A DNA stretch of 64,000 bases, taken from the NCBI GenBank assembly GCA_017305935.1, contig JAFKJU010000005.1:1-64000 (forward strand). Reading direction: 5' to 3'. Position 1 is the first letter of the stretch; each line of letters opens with the position of its first letter. The DNA is from Hyphomicrobiales bacterium. Lineage in GTDB: Bacteria; Pseudomonadota; Alphaproteobacteria; Rhizobiales; Rhizobiaceae. The notes beneath the pieces are model-generated. The model made no database searches, was not told the origin of the DNA, and saw nothing but the letters and a program-made list of their open reading frames with translations. The position numbers were made by a program, and so were the translations under genes. Of this stretch, positions 17,297 to 26,381 are shown one piece after another.

Positions 17297-18146
17297 CGCG
17301 CCGCTTCAGCGCCCAGCCTTCCGGCCGCCCATCGAGAACGCGCACCGCATCGCCGACCGCGATGCGGCCGTTGCCGCGTGGCACGGCGTTCCAGCCGAAC
17401 AGCGGCCCCGGCACGCGCCGGTCCCCCGACATGCGCAGCCGTCCCATGGCCGGCATCGGATTGGCCCCCTCGCGCGAGCCGGTGCGCTGGTCCTGCGTGG
17501 TCATGATGCAGCGCGAGCAGGGCTTGACCAGATCGAAGCGGATGCCACCGATCTCGATCGCCGCCCAGCGATCCTCGCCCCACGCCTCCGCGCCATCGAT
17601 GACGATGTTCGGGCGAAAGCGGTCCATGCCGACCGGCGCCTCGTCATTCGCCGCCATGTTTTCATTGAGCGCTGCAAGCGATGCCGTGGTGGTGACGAGG
17701 ATCTGGTAGCCGTCGGCGAAGCGGACCGGCGTCTCGGAGGCGGCCCAGTCCTCGCTGGCGGTGCGGTGCGACGCTCCGTCGAAAACCGCCAGTTGCACCG
17801 GCTGGCCCAGCCAGTCGGAAAGCGCCGCATTGACTGCATCGTCGCAGATCGCGGCATCGACCGGTGTCTTCCACACCTCGACCGCCTGCCGCCGGCCGTT
17901 CTCGGGTCTGACGGCATGCACGCTGCCGTCACGGCCGTCGTAGCTGAGCACGAGCCCGTCGCCTTCGGGATGCACGTTCAGTCGCGCCAACGCCGGCATC
18001 TCGCGCTGGGTGATGAACATGCCGTCCGGCTTGACCAGCATCGCCACCCGGTCGCCGGTCAGGCCGAAGGCATCGACGGCGGAGGCGGAAAGCGGAATGC
18101 CGCGCGCGCTCTTGACGGGGTAGATGTTCAGTTCGCTGATGCGCAT
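17292..18146 (-). CDS. MOSC-domain protein (YcbX-like)
   Basis: This 284-residue protein has the N-terminal MOSC_N beta-barrel (ISELNIYPVKSARG at the start) and the C-terminal MOSC domain. The domain's conserved Cys lies in LVKPCSRCIMTT, with DQRTG after it. Such proteins bind molybdenum cofactor and reduce N-hydroxylated compounds. GAAGGA lies just before the chosen ATG; longer frames would add 46 unrelated residues. The stop codon lies within the palindromic repeat. Confidence 0.88.
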   Translation of the reverse strand: MRISELNIYPVKSARGIPLSASAVDAFGLTGDRVAMLVKPDGMFITQREMPALARLNVHPEGDGLVLSYDGRDGSVHAVRPENGRRQAVEVWKTPVDAAICDDAVNAALSDWLGQPVQLAVFDGASHRTASEDWAASETPVRFADGYQILVTTTASLAALNENMAANDEAPVGMDRFRPNIVIDGAEAWGEDRWAAIEIGGIRFDLVKPCSRCIMTTQDQRTGSREGANPMPAMGRLRMSGDRRVPGPLFGWNAVPRGNGRIAVGDAVRVLDGRPEGWALKRRG

Positions 18147-18243
18147 CGCGGTTCCTTCAGGATTTCTCAGGGAAAAGCGGGAAGCGATTTCCCCGAAAAG
18201 ACAAACAAAAACAAGAGATGACCGGACTCTATCGGATTCAGCA

Positions 18244-18912
18244 TCAGCCCGATAGCCCCTGGATTTCGTCAAGAAAGAGATCAAGAAAGGTTTCGAGCCG
18301 CCGGTGCCGGTCGGCGGCCAGCGCCTGGCCGGTCGCCGTCTGGAAACCGTCGGCCAGCTTGAACAGTTTTGCCGCGAAATGGTCTATGGCGAAGCGTCGG
18401 TCGTCCAGCGCCCGCGCTTCGGCGCGCGGGTCGAAGGGGTCGTAGAGCGCCGAGCGCATCCGCCCCGCGACATAGAAGCAGCGCGCCGCCCCCACCATGC
18501 CGATCGCATCCAGCCGGTCGGCATCCTGCAGGATTTTCGCCTCAAGTGAGACCGGCGGCAGGCCGGCGGAAAAGCTGTGGGTCTCGATGGCATGGGTGAC
18601 CGCCTCGATCTCTGCCGCCATCCACCCGAGGTCGGCCAGAATGCCGCGCGCCTTGTCCGCCGCCAGTTTTGAGGCCTGCGCCCGCAGCGGCGAATCCTTT
18701 TCCACCGCCACGCAATCATGCAGCAGCACAGCGGCGGCCAGCAGCCGCCCGTCGCCACCCTCGGCGGCATGGATGCGCATGGCGTTGCGGAAGACGCGCA
18801 GGATATGGGCGATGTCGTGAGAGCCGTCGTCGCTCTCGGTGGCGTGACCGATCAGCGTCGCCGCCAGCGTTTCGAAGGGCGCGAACGCCGTGACGATGTC
18901 CTCGGGCGGCAT
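18244..18912 (-). CDS. HD-domain phosphohydrolase
   Basis: This 222-residue protein has the full HD-superfamily metal site: His in GSHDIAHILRV, the His-Asp pair in VLLHDCVAVEK, and Asp in LQDADRLDAIG. It resembles YedJ/YpgQ-type hydrolases that act on nucleotides or related phosphates. GGAGA lies 4 nt before the chosen ATG. It follows the DUF2339 gene by 34 nt on the same strand, so the two are probably one transcript. Confidence 0.85.
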   Translation of the reverse strand: MPPEDIVTAFAPFETLAATLIGHATESDDGSHDIAHILRVFRNAMRIHAAEGGDGRLLAAAVLLHDCVAVEKDSPLRAQASKLAADKARGILADLGWMAAEIEAVTHAIETHSFSAGLPPVSLEAKILQDADRLDAIGMVGAARCFYVAGRMRSALYDPFDPRAEARALDDRRFAIDHFAAKLFKLADGFQTATGQALAADRHRRLETFLDLFLDEIQGLSG

Positions 18913-18946
18913 GGGGTCTCCGCAAGCATGGTGTTGGAAAACCTGC

Positions 18947-21664
18947 TTACCCGCCGCGACGCTGCGGCGCAATCGCGCGGCCGCGATTGCCGAGAATGCG
19001 CTGGTAGAACAGGCCGATGCCGATCAGCACGATGCCGAGCCCGATGAAGGATAACGCCCGCAGAACGCCCTCCAGATTGGCCATGTCGACCAGGAATACC
19101 TTCAGCACCGCGATCATCACCAGCGCCGCCGAGGCAAGCCGCAGGCTTTTCGCATCGAAGCGTGAGCCGAGCCCGAGAAGGCCGATGCCGATCAGCAGCC
19201 ATACGACGGAATAGGTATAGGTCTCGCTTTCCAGAAACCCCTTCCAGTCGGCGATATTGGAACCCTGCCAGTAACGCCGCACGCCGAGCGTTGCCCAGAC
19301 GAAGCCGAGCACGGCGGCGCTGATGGCGGCGAGAACGACATAGCCGCGCGGCCGACGATTGCGGGCATAGGCCGCCAGCCCGCCATAGGCGATGCCGGGC
19401 AGCAGATAGCCAAGCAGCAGCAGGTTGAAGAACGGCCAGCGGCCGGTATCCTCGCCGGTGAGATAGGGGTTCAGCACGATCAGATGCGTGGTCAGCACCG
19501 AGACCATCGAGAGCGCGCCGACGATCATCGAGCCGTAGCGGAAAACGGGGCTCGGGCTACGGAAATCCAGCGACATCAGGACGATCGCCATGCCGATGGT
19601 CAGCAGTGTATAGATCGACTGCTCGCCGAGCGTCGGCGTGTCCGAGGCCAGCCGTCCGCCATGCATGGCGTGGCGCAACAGGATGGCGACGGTCAGGAAC
19701 ACCATCAGGCTGGCAAGCGCCTGCATCAGGTTGCGGAGGCGAAGGTCCGGCCAGTGGCGCAGGTGATAGGCGGAAAGCGCCGCCAGCAGCGCCGGTAGGC
19801 CGTAACCGATGGCAAGCGCATTGAACACCGGGGTGGTGCCGAGGCTTTCAGGCCCGACGATGGTCGGATCGACGGCGATGCGCGCCAGCACGATGAAGCA
19901 GGCGACAGCCATCATCCAGGGTAGCGCCGGCCATATCCGCCAGCGGCCGGCAAGCACGAAGGCATAACCGGCGATGGCGACGCCGACGATGGTATAGATT
20001 CCGTTGGTCAATGCCTGGAGCGCCAGCAGCAACGCGAAGAAGCCGCCGCCGACCAGCCAGTGCATCGCGCCGCCTCGGGCGTCGGCCCGGCGGCTTTGCA
20101 GCTCGGCAATGGCGAGCAGGGCGGCGGCGATCGCCAGTCCATAAAGTCCATGCGGCAGATCTCGATAAAGATTGCCGAAATTGACGAGGCTGATGGCCCC
20201 GTTGGCGACCGGCACGATGGCCATCAGCGCTGCCCAGAGCGTCGCCATCTGCGGCTGCGCCGCTCCATGCCGCAGAAGGAAGGCAAGGCCGAGCAGTACG
20301 AAGGCGAGGCCGAGCCCGAGGCTGACTGCCACTTCTGTGGCGTAGGACAGGGGAACGCCGGATGTCGCGCCAGGCAAGTCTATCACCAAGGGAACGAGCC
20401 CGGAGAGCGCCAGCGCCGCCACGCCACAGACAGCACCCGTTGCCGCCAGCAGCGCCGCCCATTGCGCATTCAGGCGCGAAGCACCCCAAGCGGCCAGCGT
20501 GACGATCAGCACCGCGAAGCAGAGGGCCGGATCGAACGTGGCCGCCGCCGGCATCGCCGCCAGCGCCAGGGCGGGAAGCAGCACGGCGAAGGCGCCCGAG
20601 ATCGTCAGGCCGAGCGGCGGGTGCGTCAGCAGGCTTTCCCAGGCGCCTCGCGAACGCGGCGCAGGCGCATCGGCATTGTCCGTCGGGGCGGGCGCAGGTT
20701 CCGGCCGGGCGAAATCCGCGGCGCCGGGCCACAGGAAGGTCAGGCCGGCGATCAGGCAGAGCAGCGAGAGCGTCAGCGGCACGGTATCGAGAATGCCGGC
20801 ATTGACGATATAGGCGAGCGCCCACAGGCAGAGGCCGAGATTGCCGAGCGCCGGCACCAGCGTCCAGCGGCGCAGCCGCGCGGCCAGCGCCGTGGCGACC
20901 CAGGAGAAGGTGAGGAAGGAAAACAGCGCCCAGATACTCGGCGCAGTCGAGGCGATCAGCGCCGGCGTCAGCATCGAGCCGAGCAGGCCGAGGCCAGCCA
21001 GCGCCTGCCCATGCAGCAGCGACAGCGCAAGCGTGACCAGCCCCACCACCGCCAGCAGCATGAAGGCCGTCGCCGGGCCGAAAAAGCCGTAAAAGGCGTA
21101 GGCGACATAGATGGTGCCGAACAGCGTCACCGCACCCGCCGCCGTCAGCACACCGGGGATCAGCGCATTGGCAAAGGCGCGAGGCTGTTGCGGCAGCGCC
21201 CGCCGTCGCACGATTTCTCCGGCGGCAAACAGCACGAGGCCGAAAAGGGCCGCCAGCGACAGCCGCACCGAGGCGCTGAGCAATCCGCTTTCGATGGAAT
21301 ATTTGGCAAGGAAAATGCCGCCCAACGCCAGCGCGATGCCGCCGACCCAGACCGCCCAGCGCGCACCGAGCCAGCTTTCCAGCGTATCGCCCGATGTTTC
21401 AGGTGCGGGCTCCGGTTCCGCAACCGGCTCTGCGGTTTCGCTGGCCGCGACCGAGACGGGGGCTTCGGCTTCGGCGACGGGCTCTTCCGCAACAATCTCG
21501 ACCTCGGCGACGGCTGCAGCAGCCGGCATCGGCTGCGTGCCGGCAAGGGCGGCGCGCAATTCGGCGACCTGCGCTTCCAGCGCGGCAAAACGCCGGTCGT
21601 TGGCACGTTGGCGGGCGATGATGAACCAGAGGAGGATGACGGCGAGGATAAGCGTTTCGAGCAT
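18947..21664 (-). CDS. DUF2339 polytopic membrane protein
   Basis: This 905-residue protein has a first transmembrane helix (1-17), a short coiled coil (about 20-42), a Pro/Glu/Ala-rich acidic linker (about 48-90) and then some twenty or more hydrophobic segments to the C-terminus. That is the architecture of DUF2339. The function is unknown; the multi-spanning body suggests transport or a membrane scaffold. The TM start WVGGIALALGGIFLAKYSIE marks the domain entry. It is divergent from sodC across 124 bp. Confidence 0.85.
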   Translation of the reverse strand: MLETLILAVILLWFIIARQRANDRRFAALEAQVAELRAALAGTQPMPAAAAVAEVEIVAEEPVAEAEAPVSVAASETAEPVAEPEPAPETSGDTLESWLGARWAVWVGGIALALGGIFLAKYSIESGLLSASVRLSLAALFGLVLFAAGEIVRRRALPQQPRAFANALIPGVLTAAGAVTLFGTIYVAYAFYGFFGPATAFMLLAVVGLVTLALSLLHGQALAGLGLLGSMLTPALIASTAPSIWALFSFLTFSWVATALAARLRRWTLVPALGNLGLCLWALAYIVNAGILDTVPLTLSLLCLIAGLTFLWPGAADFARPEPAPAPTDNADAPAPRSRGAWESLLTHPPLGLTISGAFAVLLPALALAAMPAAATFDPALCFAVLIVTLAAWGASRLNAQWAALLAATGAVCGVAALALSGLVPLVIDLPGATSGVPLSYATEVAVSLGLGLAFVLLGLAFLLRHGAAQPQMATLWAALMAIVPVANGAISLVNFGNLYRDLPHGLYGLAIAAALLAIAELQSRRADARGGAMHWLVGGGFFALLLALQALTNGIYTIVGVAIAGYAFVLAGRWRIWPALPWMMAVACFIVLARIAVDPTIVGPESLGTTPVFNALAIGYGLPALLAALSAYHLRHWPDLRLRNLMQALASLMVFLTVAILLRHAMHGGRLASDTPTLGEQSIYTLLTIGMAIVLMSLDFRSPSPVFRYGSMIVGALSMVSVLTTHLIVLNPYLTGEDTGRWPFFNLLLLGYLLPGIAYGGLAAYARNRRPRGYVVLAAISAAVLGFVWATLGVRRYWQGSNIADWKGFLESETYTYSVVWLLIGIGLLGLGSRFDAKSLRLASAALVMIAVLKVFLVDMANLEGVLRALSFIGLGIVLIGIGLFYQRILGNRGRAIAPQRRGG

Positions 21665-21788
21665 GATTCTGTCCGGTTGCGCGTCGTTACTCTATCCGCT
21701 TTTACGGTTGCGAAAAAAGGGCAGAGGGAACGGGTTCGCGCCTGACGGGTTCTTTCCTGATTGCAAGGAGCAACGGAAAGGACATCCC

Positions 21789-22295
21789 ATGAAACGCATC
21801 CTGGTGGCGGCCTTGTGCTTGCCAAGCCTTGCCTTGCCGGCTTTCGCCCAGCAGACGCAGACTGCGGTTGCCGATTTCATCGGTGCCGACGGCAAGGAAA
21901 CCGGCCGTGCCGCCCTGACTCAGGGCAAGGACGGGGTTCTGATCGAAGTCGAGGTTTCCGGTCTGCCGCCCGGCACATGGGTCGGCTTTCATATTCATGA
22001 AAACGGCGTCTGCGATGCCAAGGGCCATCATGAATCCGCCGGCGGACATTTCAATCCGGGCAAGAAGGAGCACGGTTTCCTTGCCGTCAACGGCCCCCAT
22101 GCCGGCGACATGCCCAATCTCTATGTCGATAAGGACGGCACCGCCCGCGCCCATGTCTATAACGGCCATGTCACCCTCAACGACGACAACGCCATTCGAG
22201 GCAAGGCGTTGATGATCCATGCCCGCTCCGACGATTACCGCAGCCAGCCGGCCGGCGATGCCGGTGAAAGGCTTGCCTGCGCCGTGGTCAAGTAA
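21789..22295 (+). CDS. sodC: Periplasmic Cu/Zn superoxide dismutase
   Basis: SodC converts superoxide to hydrogen peroxide and oxygen in the periplasm. The 168-residue protein has a signal peptide (1-20, cut after AFA). The metal ligands are visible: His68 and His70 in GFHIHE, His87, His95, His104, Asp107 and His144. Cys75 and Cys164 can form the conserved disulfide. AAAGGA lies 7 nt upstream. It is convergent with mscS across a shared hairpin. Confidence 0.95.
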   Translation: MKRILVAALCLPSLALPAFAQQTQTAVADFIGADGKETGRAALTQGKDGVLIEVEVSGLPPGTWVGFHIHENGVCDAKGHHESAGGHFNPGKKEHGFLAVNGPHAGDMPNLYVDKDGTARAHVYNGHVTLNDDNAIRGKALMIHARSDDYRSQPAGDAGERLACAVVK

Positions 22296-22311
22296 ATTTG
22301 ACTCATATGAG

Positions 22312-22338
22312 AGGATGCCGCCAGTCAGGCGGCATCCT
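22312..22338 (+). terminator. Terminator hairpin between sodC and mscS
   Basis: An 11-bp perfect stem AGGATGCCGCC / GGCGGCATCCT has loop AGTCA. The loop contains the mscS stop codon, so the last mscS codons form one arm. The T-tract is weak on both strands. Confidence 0.65.
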
Positions 22339-23131
22339 TCCGGCCGAAGATATCGTTGCGCACAGCCTCGCGCATGCGGCTGGTCACCCGGTCCCAGTCG
22401 GCATTGCGCACCCAGTAGCGCAGCGTGACCGTGGCATTGGCGGCGGTGAGATCGGAAATGAAGGTTTCCGGGGGCGGGCTGTTTTCCGTCGTGCCTTGCG
22501 CCCTTGCAAGCGCCAGCAATTGCCGCTCCACACCCTTTACGTCGTCACCGGCCGCCACCGGAACGCTGATCTCGTGACGGCGCAACGCGCGGCGGGAATA
22601 GTTGGTCACCGGCGTGTTCCACAGCGTCGAGTTCGGCGCCAGCCGGTACAGTCCCTCGGGTGTGCGCAATTCGGTGGCGAACAGGCCGATTTCCTCCACC
22701 GTGCCGCTGACGCTGGAGGTCTCGATATATTCCCCGACCCTAAAGGGCCTTAACACCAGCAGCATGATGCCGGCGGCGATGTTCTGCAGCGTGCCCTGCA
22801 GCGCCAACCCGACCGCCAGCCCGGCGGCACCGAGGGTAGCGATGATCGATGCGGTCTGCACGCCAAACTGGCCGAGCACGGTGATGAAGACGAGGATCAG
22901 CACCACATAGCGCAGCAGGTTGGAAAAGAAGCGCGCCAGCGTCTCGTCAATGCCGTGGATGGCTTCCAGGCCGCGATAGGCCCAGCGTTGCAGCACGCCC
23001 GCGAACAGCCAGCCGATGACGAGAATGATGACGGCGCCGACGATCGAGAAGGAATAATGCACCGCGAGCGCGCTGGCCTGGGTCAGCGCCGCGCGCGTCG
23101 CCACGATGAAATCCGCTGCTTCCTGGTTCAT
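22325..23131 (-). CDS. MscS-family small-conductance mechanosensitive channel
   Basis: MscS channels release solutes on hypo-osmotic shock. The 268-residue protein has three N-terminal transmembrane helices. TM3 carries the Gly/Ala-rich pore helix with LGAAGLAVGLALQGTLQN (about 100-117). A beta domain (RPFRVGEYIE) and an alpha/beta C-terminal domain follow. The length and layout match the minimal MscS form. No operon partner; the phosphatase gene upstream on the same strand is 59 bp away. Confidence 0.9.
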   Translation of the reverse strand: MNQEAADFIVATRAALTQASALAVHYSFSIVGAVIILVIGWLFAGVLQRWAYRGLEAIHGIDETLARFFSNLLRYVVLILVFITVLGQFGVQTASIIATLGAAGLAVGLALQGTLQNIAAGIMLLVLRPFRVGEYIETSSVSGTVEEIGLFATELRTPEGLYRLAPNSTLWNTPVTNYSRRALRRHEISVPVAAGDDVKGVERQLLALARAQGTTENSPPPETFISDLTAANATVTLRYWVRNADWDRVTSRMREAVRNDIFGRKDAA

Positions 23132-23190
23132 GATCCGGCATGGGCTCCGTTGTTGAACGTTTCAACAAGATGGAGCGCAGGGGCGGCAGG

Positions 23191-23730
23191 TCAACCGCAG
23201 GCGATGTTTCCGGCCGGCGCCAGCGGCAGCACGAAAGGCATGTTGCCATCCGTATCGGCGCCGCGGCCGATACCGGCGATGGCGGATTTCAGCCGGCCAC
23301 CGCGCCCGAGAACGGAATCGCCGATCTCGATCAGCCGCGCATTCGGGGTTGCGTAGCGCGAGGCCTGGCGCAGGCGCGCGGCAAGCTCGGCATCGTCCTG
23401 GTCCGGCTCGATGGCGAGTGCTGCGATCACCGCCGCCGCCGGCGAGCGCGACACGCCCATCCAGCAATGGATCAGCAGCGGCGCGCTGCGGTCCCAGGCG
23501 CGCGCGAAATTCACGATCGCCTCGACATGCGCCTCCTGCGGCGCGACGAGGTCGGCCGTGCCGGCAAAGGTGATGTCGTTGAGGCCGAGAAGCAGGTGGC
23601 GCGTCGCGGAAATCACCGCCGGGCGATGGAAGTCCTGGCCCTTGGCCAGCAGGCTGATCATTTCGCGCGACCCATGGCGCACGGCCATTTCGGCGATGCG
23701 CGACAGCGGGGAAACGACGATGGCGGTCAT
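23191..23730 (-). CDS. Cys-based tyrosine/dual-specificity-type phosphatase
   Basis: The 179-residue protein carries the P-loop HCWMGVSRS with nucleophile Cys89 and Arg95 (C-x5-R). A candidate general acid lies upstream in the fold. There is no signal peptide, so it is cytosolic. Its ATG overlaps the stop of the upstream HD-hydrolase gene (ATGA), the third gene in a coupled run ygfZ-HD-phosphatase. The substrate is unknown and could be a phosphoprotein or a small phosphorylated molecule. Confidence 0.85.
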   Translation of the reverse strand: MTAIVVSPLSRIAEMAVRHGSREMISLLAKGQDFHRPAVISATRHLLLGLNDITFAGTADLVAPQEAHVEAIVNFARAWDRSAPLLIHCWMGVSRSPAAAVIAALAIEPDQDDAELAARLRQASRYATPNARLIEIGDSVLGRGGRLKSAIAGIGRGADTDGNMPFVLPLAPAGNIACG

Positions 23731-24347
23731 GGCTTGGCTCCTGCGGCGGCGTGGCGGGCGGCCTCCAGTTCTTCGAAGCGGGTAAGGAAGCGGCGTTGCG
23801 CCTCCAGCGACGGCCAGGGCGACATCGGCAGCATGTCGCCGGTGATGCCGCGCGGCTCACCGAAGAATTTGCGGGCTTCCGTCGCCGAAAAGCCGGCCAG
23901 TTTTGTCGCCTCGAAATAGGCGGCGATGCGGTCGGCCTTCTTGATGCGGTCCTTCAATTCGCGCGAGGTATGCGGCGGCAGGCCGAAACGGCGATGCACG
24001 GCCTCCTCAAGGCGCAATTCCACGCTTTTGTAATCGCCTCCGACAACGGATTTGAACGGCGAGATCATGTCGCCGATGACATATTCCGGCGCGTCATGCA
24101 GCAGCGCCACCAGCAGGTGCTCGGGCGTTTCGCCATGGCAGCGGCGGAAGATTTCCTCGACCACGAGGCAATGCTGGGCGACGGAAAAGGCATGGTCGCC
24201 GGCCGTCTGGCCGTTCCAGCGCGCGACGCGCGCCAGCCCATGGGCGATGTCGGTGATTTCGACGTCGAGCGGGGACGGATCGAGCAGGTCGAGCCGCCGG
24301 CCCGAAAGCATTCTCTGCCAGGCGCGCGGCGGTTTCACCCGGCTCAC
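23727..24347 (-). CDS. YfbR-like HD-domain phosphohydrolase
   Basis: This 206-residue HD protein shows the metal ligands of the YfbR family: His in AQHCLVVEE, the His-Asp pair in ALLHDAPEYVIGD and a late Asp in KKADRIAAYFEA. E. coli YfbR is a 5'-deoxynucleotidase, but substrate identity here is inference. The GTG start is chosen because it overlaps the ygfZ stop (GTGA) and has GAGG 8 nt before it. A longer ATG start would overlap ygfZ by about 50 nt. Its own stop overlaps the phosphatase start. Confidence 0.85.
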   Translation of the reverse strand: MSRVKPPRAWQRMLSGRRLDLLDPSPLDVEITDIAHGLARVARWNGQTAGDHAFSVAQHCLVVEEIFRRCHGETPEHLLVALLHDAPEYVIGDMISPFKSVVGGDYKSVELRLEEAVHRRFGLPPHTSRELKDRIKKADRIAAYFEATKLAGFSATEARKFFGEPRGITGDMLPMSPWPSLEAQRRFLTRFEELEAARHAAAGAKP

Positions 24348-25177
24348 GCCTGCGCCTCGTCGCCACCGGACGGGAAGGTGAGGCCGGTCCATCCGGCGAG
24401 CGTCAGGCGCACGGGCACGTCGCCGGCCAGGATCGGCAAGCCATTGGTCATGGCGTCGCCCGCGCGGTCGATGCGCACGATGGCAAGGCCGTGCGCATTG
24501 TCAACGGAGCCGAGCGTGCCGAGCGGCTTGCCGCCGGCGGTGAGATCCGTGCCGGTGGCGGGCAGCGCGGTATCGGCCTCGACGAGCACGACGCGGCGGC
24601 GCGCCGTGCCACGATGCTGCATGCGCGACACCACTTCCTGGCCGACATAGCAGCCTTTGCGGAAGGAGAGCCCCTGCGTCAGGTCGAGCAGCACGTCATG
24701 GGGAAAGGCATCCTGCAGCGGGTAATCACGCCCGGCCTCGACCAGGCCGGCGCGGATGCGCAAGCCGTGATAGGCGGATGGATCGCCATCGCCATGCCGG
24801 CCGGCGCGGCGGGTGAGCGTGATGCCGGCCTTGGCGAATCGGGCGTCGGCGTCGCCTTCCGCCGGCGGAGCCCAGGAGACGGTGACGCCCTGGCCGGCCG
24901 GCGCCAGCGTGACGGCGGCGCGCAGGCGATAGAGCGTCAGGCGCTTGGTCAGCGCGTCCAGTTGCTCCGCATCGGTTTCGATGAGAAAGCCGTCGCCCTC
25001 GCGCCAGATCAGGAAGTCGAAGAGGATCTTGCCCTGCGGGGTGAGCAGCGCGCCGGGACGCGCTTCGCCGGCCGGCAGGCCGGCCACATCCGTGGTGACG
25101 AGGTTGTGCAGGAAGCTTTCGGCGTCCGCCCCGGAAACTCGAAGAAGCGCGCGGTCGGGAAGAAAGGCGTCGGTCAT
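24344..25177 (-). CDS. ygfZ: Folate-binding iron-sulfur cluster assembly factor YgfZ
   Basis: YgfZ/IBA57-type proteins use a tetrahydrofolate-binding fold related to GcvT to help maturation or repair of certain Fe-S proteins. The 277-residue protein has the family signature KGCYVGQEVVSRMQHRG (about 178-194) with its conserved Cys. The N-terminal LLRVSGADAESFLHNLVT segment is the expected start of the fold. It is the first gene of the overlapping operon with the HD hydrolase and the phosphatase. Confidence 0.93.
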   Translation of the reverse strand: MTDAFLPDRALLRVSGADAESFLHNLVTTDVAGLPAGEARPGALLTPQGKILFDFLIWREGDGFLIETDAEQLDALTKRLTLYRLRAAVTLAPAGQGVTVSWAPPAEGDADARFAKAGITLTRRAGRHGDGDPSAYHGLRIRAGLVEAGRDYPLQDAFPHDVLLDLTQGLSFRKGCYVGQEVVSRMQHRGTARRRVVLVEADTALPATGTDLTAGGKPLGTLGSVDNAHGLAIVRIDRAGDAMTNGLPILAGDVPVRLTLAGWTGLTFPSGGDEAQA

Positions 25178-25249
25178 CGCTCGGACTCGGATGGTGGATG
25201 CTGTCGTCCCGAGGTAATGCCTTCGCCGATCCGGCGCAAGGGCCGCCGG

Positions 25250-25996
25250 TCAATCGCCGGCGACGAAGAACTTCCAGTCGCCCTTCGGCGTGATGCCGAC
25301 GCGATAGAAATTATAGCCGCCGAATTCCAGCATGTCGGAATAATCGCCGGCGGTGACGATGCGCAGCAGCTCCACCTTTTCCGGCGCCGTCAGGTTGGCG
25401 AGCGTCTTTTCGGTGAAGTAGGGCCAGACATACATCTCATCCGGCGTGCCCTTGCCGACATGGGCAAAGCCGGTCTGCAGCACGTCGAGCAGGATGGCGA
25501 GAATCTCGATGCCGTCCGAATCGCCGGAAAGCTCCTTCAGGGAGCGCACCGGATCGTCGGTGGTCTCGCCGATGGTAACCTGGGTCGGCATGGCCCCGGT
25601 CAGCAGCGGGCGCAGGCGCTCGATATCGCCGGAGGCCGCCGCCTCGACGATCTTCTCGCGCATCTGGCGCACGGGCTCGGGCACCTTGCTGACGTCGTAG
25701 ATGATTTCGACGGACTTGCCGTCATCGGTCTTGGCGGCGCCGCCGGCCGCGCCGGAATTGACCAGCGGATCGGGCTGCGGCAGTTCCGCCGGCGCGCCCT
25801 GTGCGGCCGGGGCGGGCGCGGTGGGCGGCGTGGTCGCCTGCGAGGTCTGGGTCTGCGCCTGCTGCTGTTGTCCCGGAACCTGCTTGAGTTCGGAGAGCGC
25901 CAGCGCTGGAGCGGCCTGCGCCAGGAGAAGGGTGCCGAGCGCCCCCGCCAACAATCCCGTCCAGGGGGTCATTTCGGTATTCCGTCTTGCCGTCAT
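25250..25996 (-). CDS. Secreted protein of unknown function
   Basis: This 248-residue protein has an N-terminal hydrophobic signal region (about 11-34, ending ALA). A Gln/Thr/Pro/Ala-rich low-complexity linker follows (about 40-75), then a folded C-terminal region of about 150 residues. That region has EIIYDVSKVPEPVRQMREKI and ends in a compact KGDWKFFVAGD segment. No catalytic motif is recognised. It is probably periplasmic. A second ATG at codon 9 is an alternative start. An 85-residue gene lies 26 bp upstream on the same strand. Confidence 0.75.
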   Translation of the reverse strand: MTARRNTEMTPWTGLLAGALGTLLLAQAAPALALSELKQVPGQQQQAQTQTSQATTPPTAPAPAAQGAPAELPQPDPLVNSGAAGGAAKTDDGKSVEIIYDVSKVPEPVRQMREKIVEAAASGDIERLRPLLTGAMPTQVTIGETTDDPVRSLKELSGDSDGIEILAILLDVLQTGFAHVGKGTPDEMYVWPYFTEKTLANLTAPEKVELLRIVTAGDYSDMLEFGGYNFYRVGITPKGDWKFFVAGD

Positions 25997-26022
25997 AATG
26001 ATTCGGGCTGCCTCCGGCCTGA

Positions 26023-26280
26023 TTACTGTACCGTCCGTTTGGGCGAGAATTCGCCCGCGAGGATACGCTCCCGCAGAGATTCGAGCAGGGCTTCCGCCTT
26101 GTCCTCGCCATGGATGCGCACGGTTTCGCGCATGGCCAGCACGATCGCCGCGTCCGCGATGATCTCCGGCTCGATGCCGTCGGCCATGCCGTCCGCCCAG
26201 GCTTCGTGCTGATACTCCATCGCCGCCTGCATCTTTTCATGGACGATCATGTCGTCGATTTCGTTGAGGCTTGCTTGCAT
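26023..26280 (-). CDS. Small conserved acidic protein of unknown function
   Basis: This 85-residue protein is predicted all-helical and acidic (MQASLNEIDDMIVHEKMQAA...). It has no membrane segment or known motif. A GTG directly before the ATG gives a one-residue longer version. GAGGAAG precedes the start. It lies 26 bp upstream of the secreted unknown gene and is probably co-transcribed with it. It looks real from its ribosome site and its codon use, but the function is unknown. Confidence 0.65.
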   Translation of the reverse strand: MQASLNEIDDMIVHEKMQAAMEYQHEAWADGMADGIEPEIIADAAIVLAMRETVRIHGEDKAEALLESLRERILAGEFSPKRTVQ

Positions 26281-26381
26281 CACTCTTCCTCGGAACGTTC
26301 AGATCTTACCGCTACGTTAACACCTTTAGCAGTCTTCTCTCAATTCGGCACTGCCTGCCACGCAAAGAGGTAAATAAAATG

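Noticed and set aside
26292-26318. Possible EcfG-type promoter GGAAC-N18-CGTT on the plus strand
   Set aside because: The spacer is longer than the usual 16-17 and only a minus-strand gene lies downstream, so there is no plus-strand gene for it to drive.
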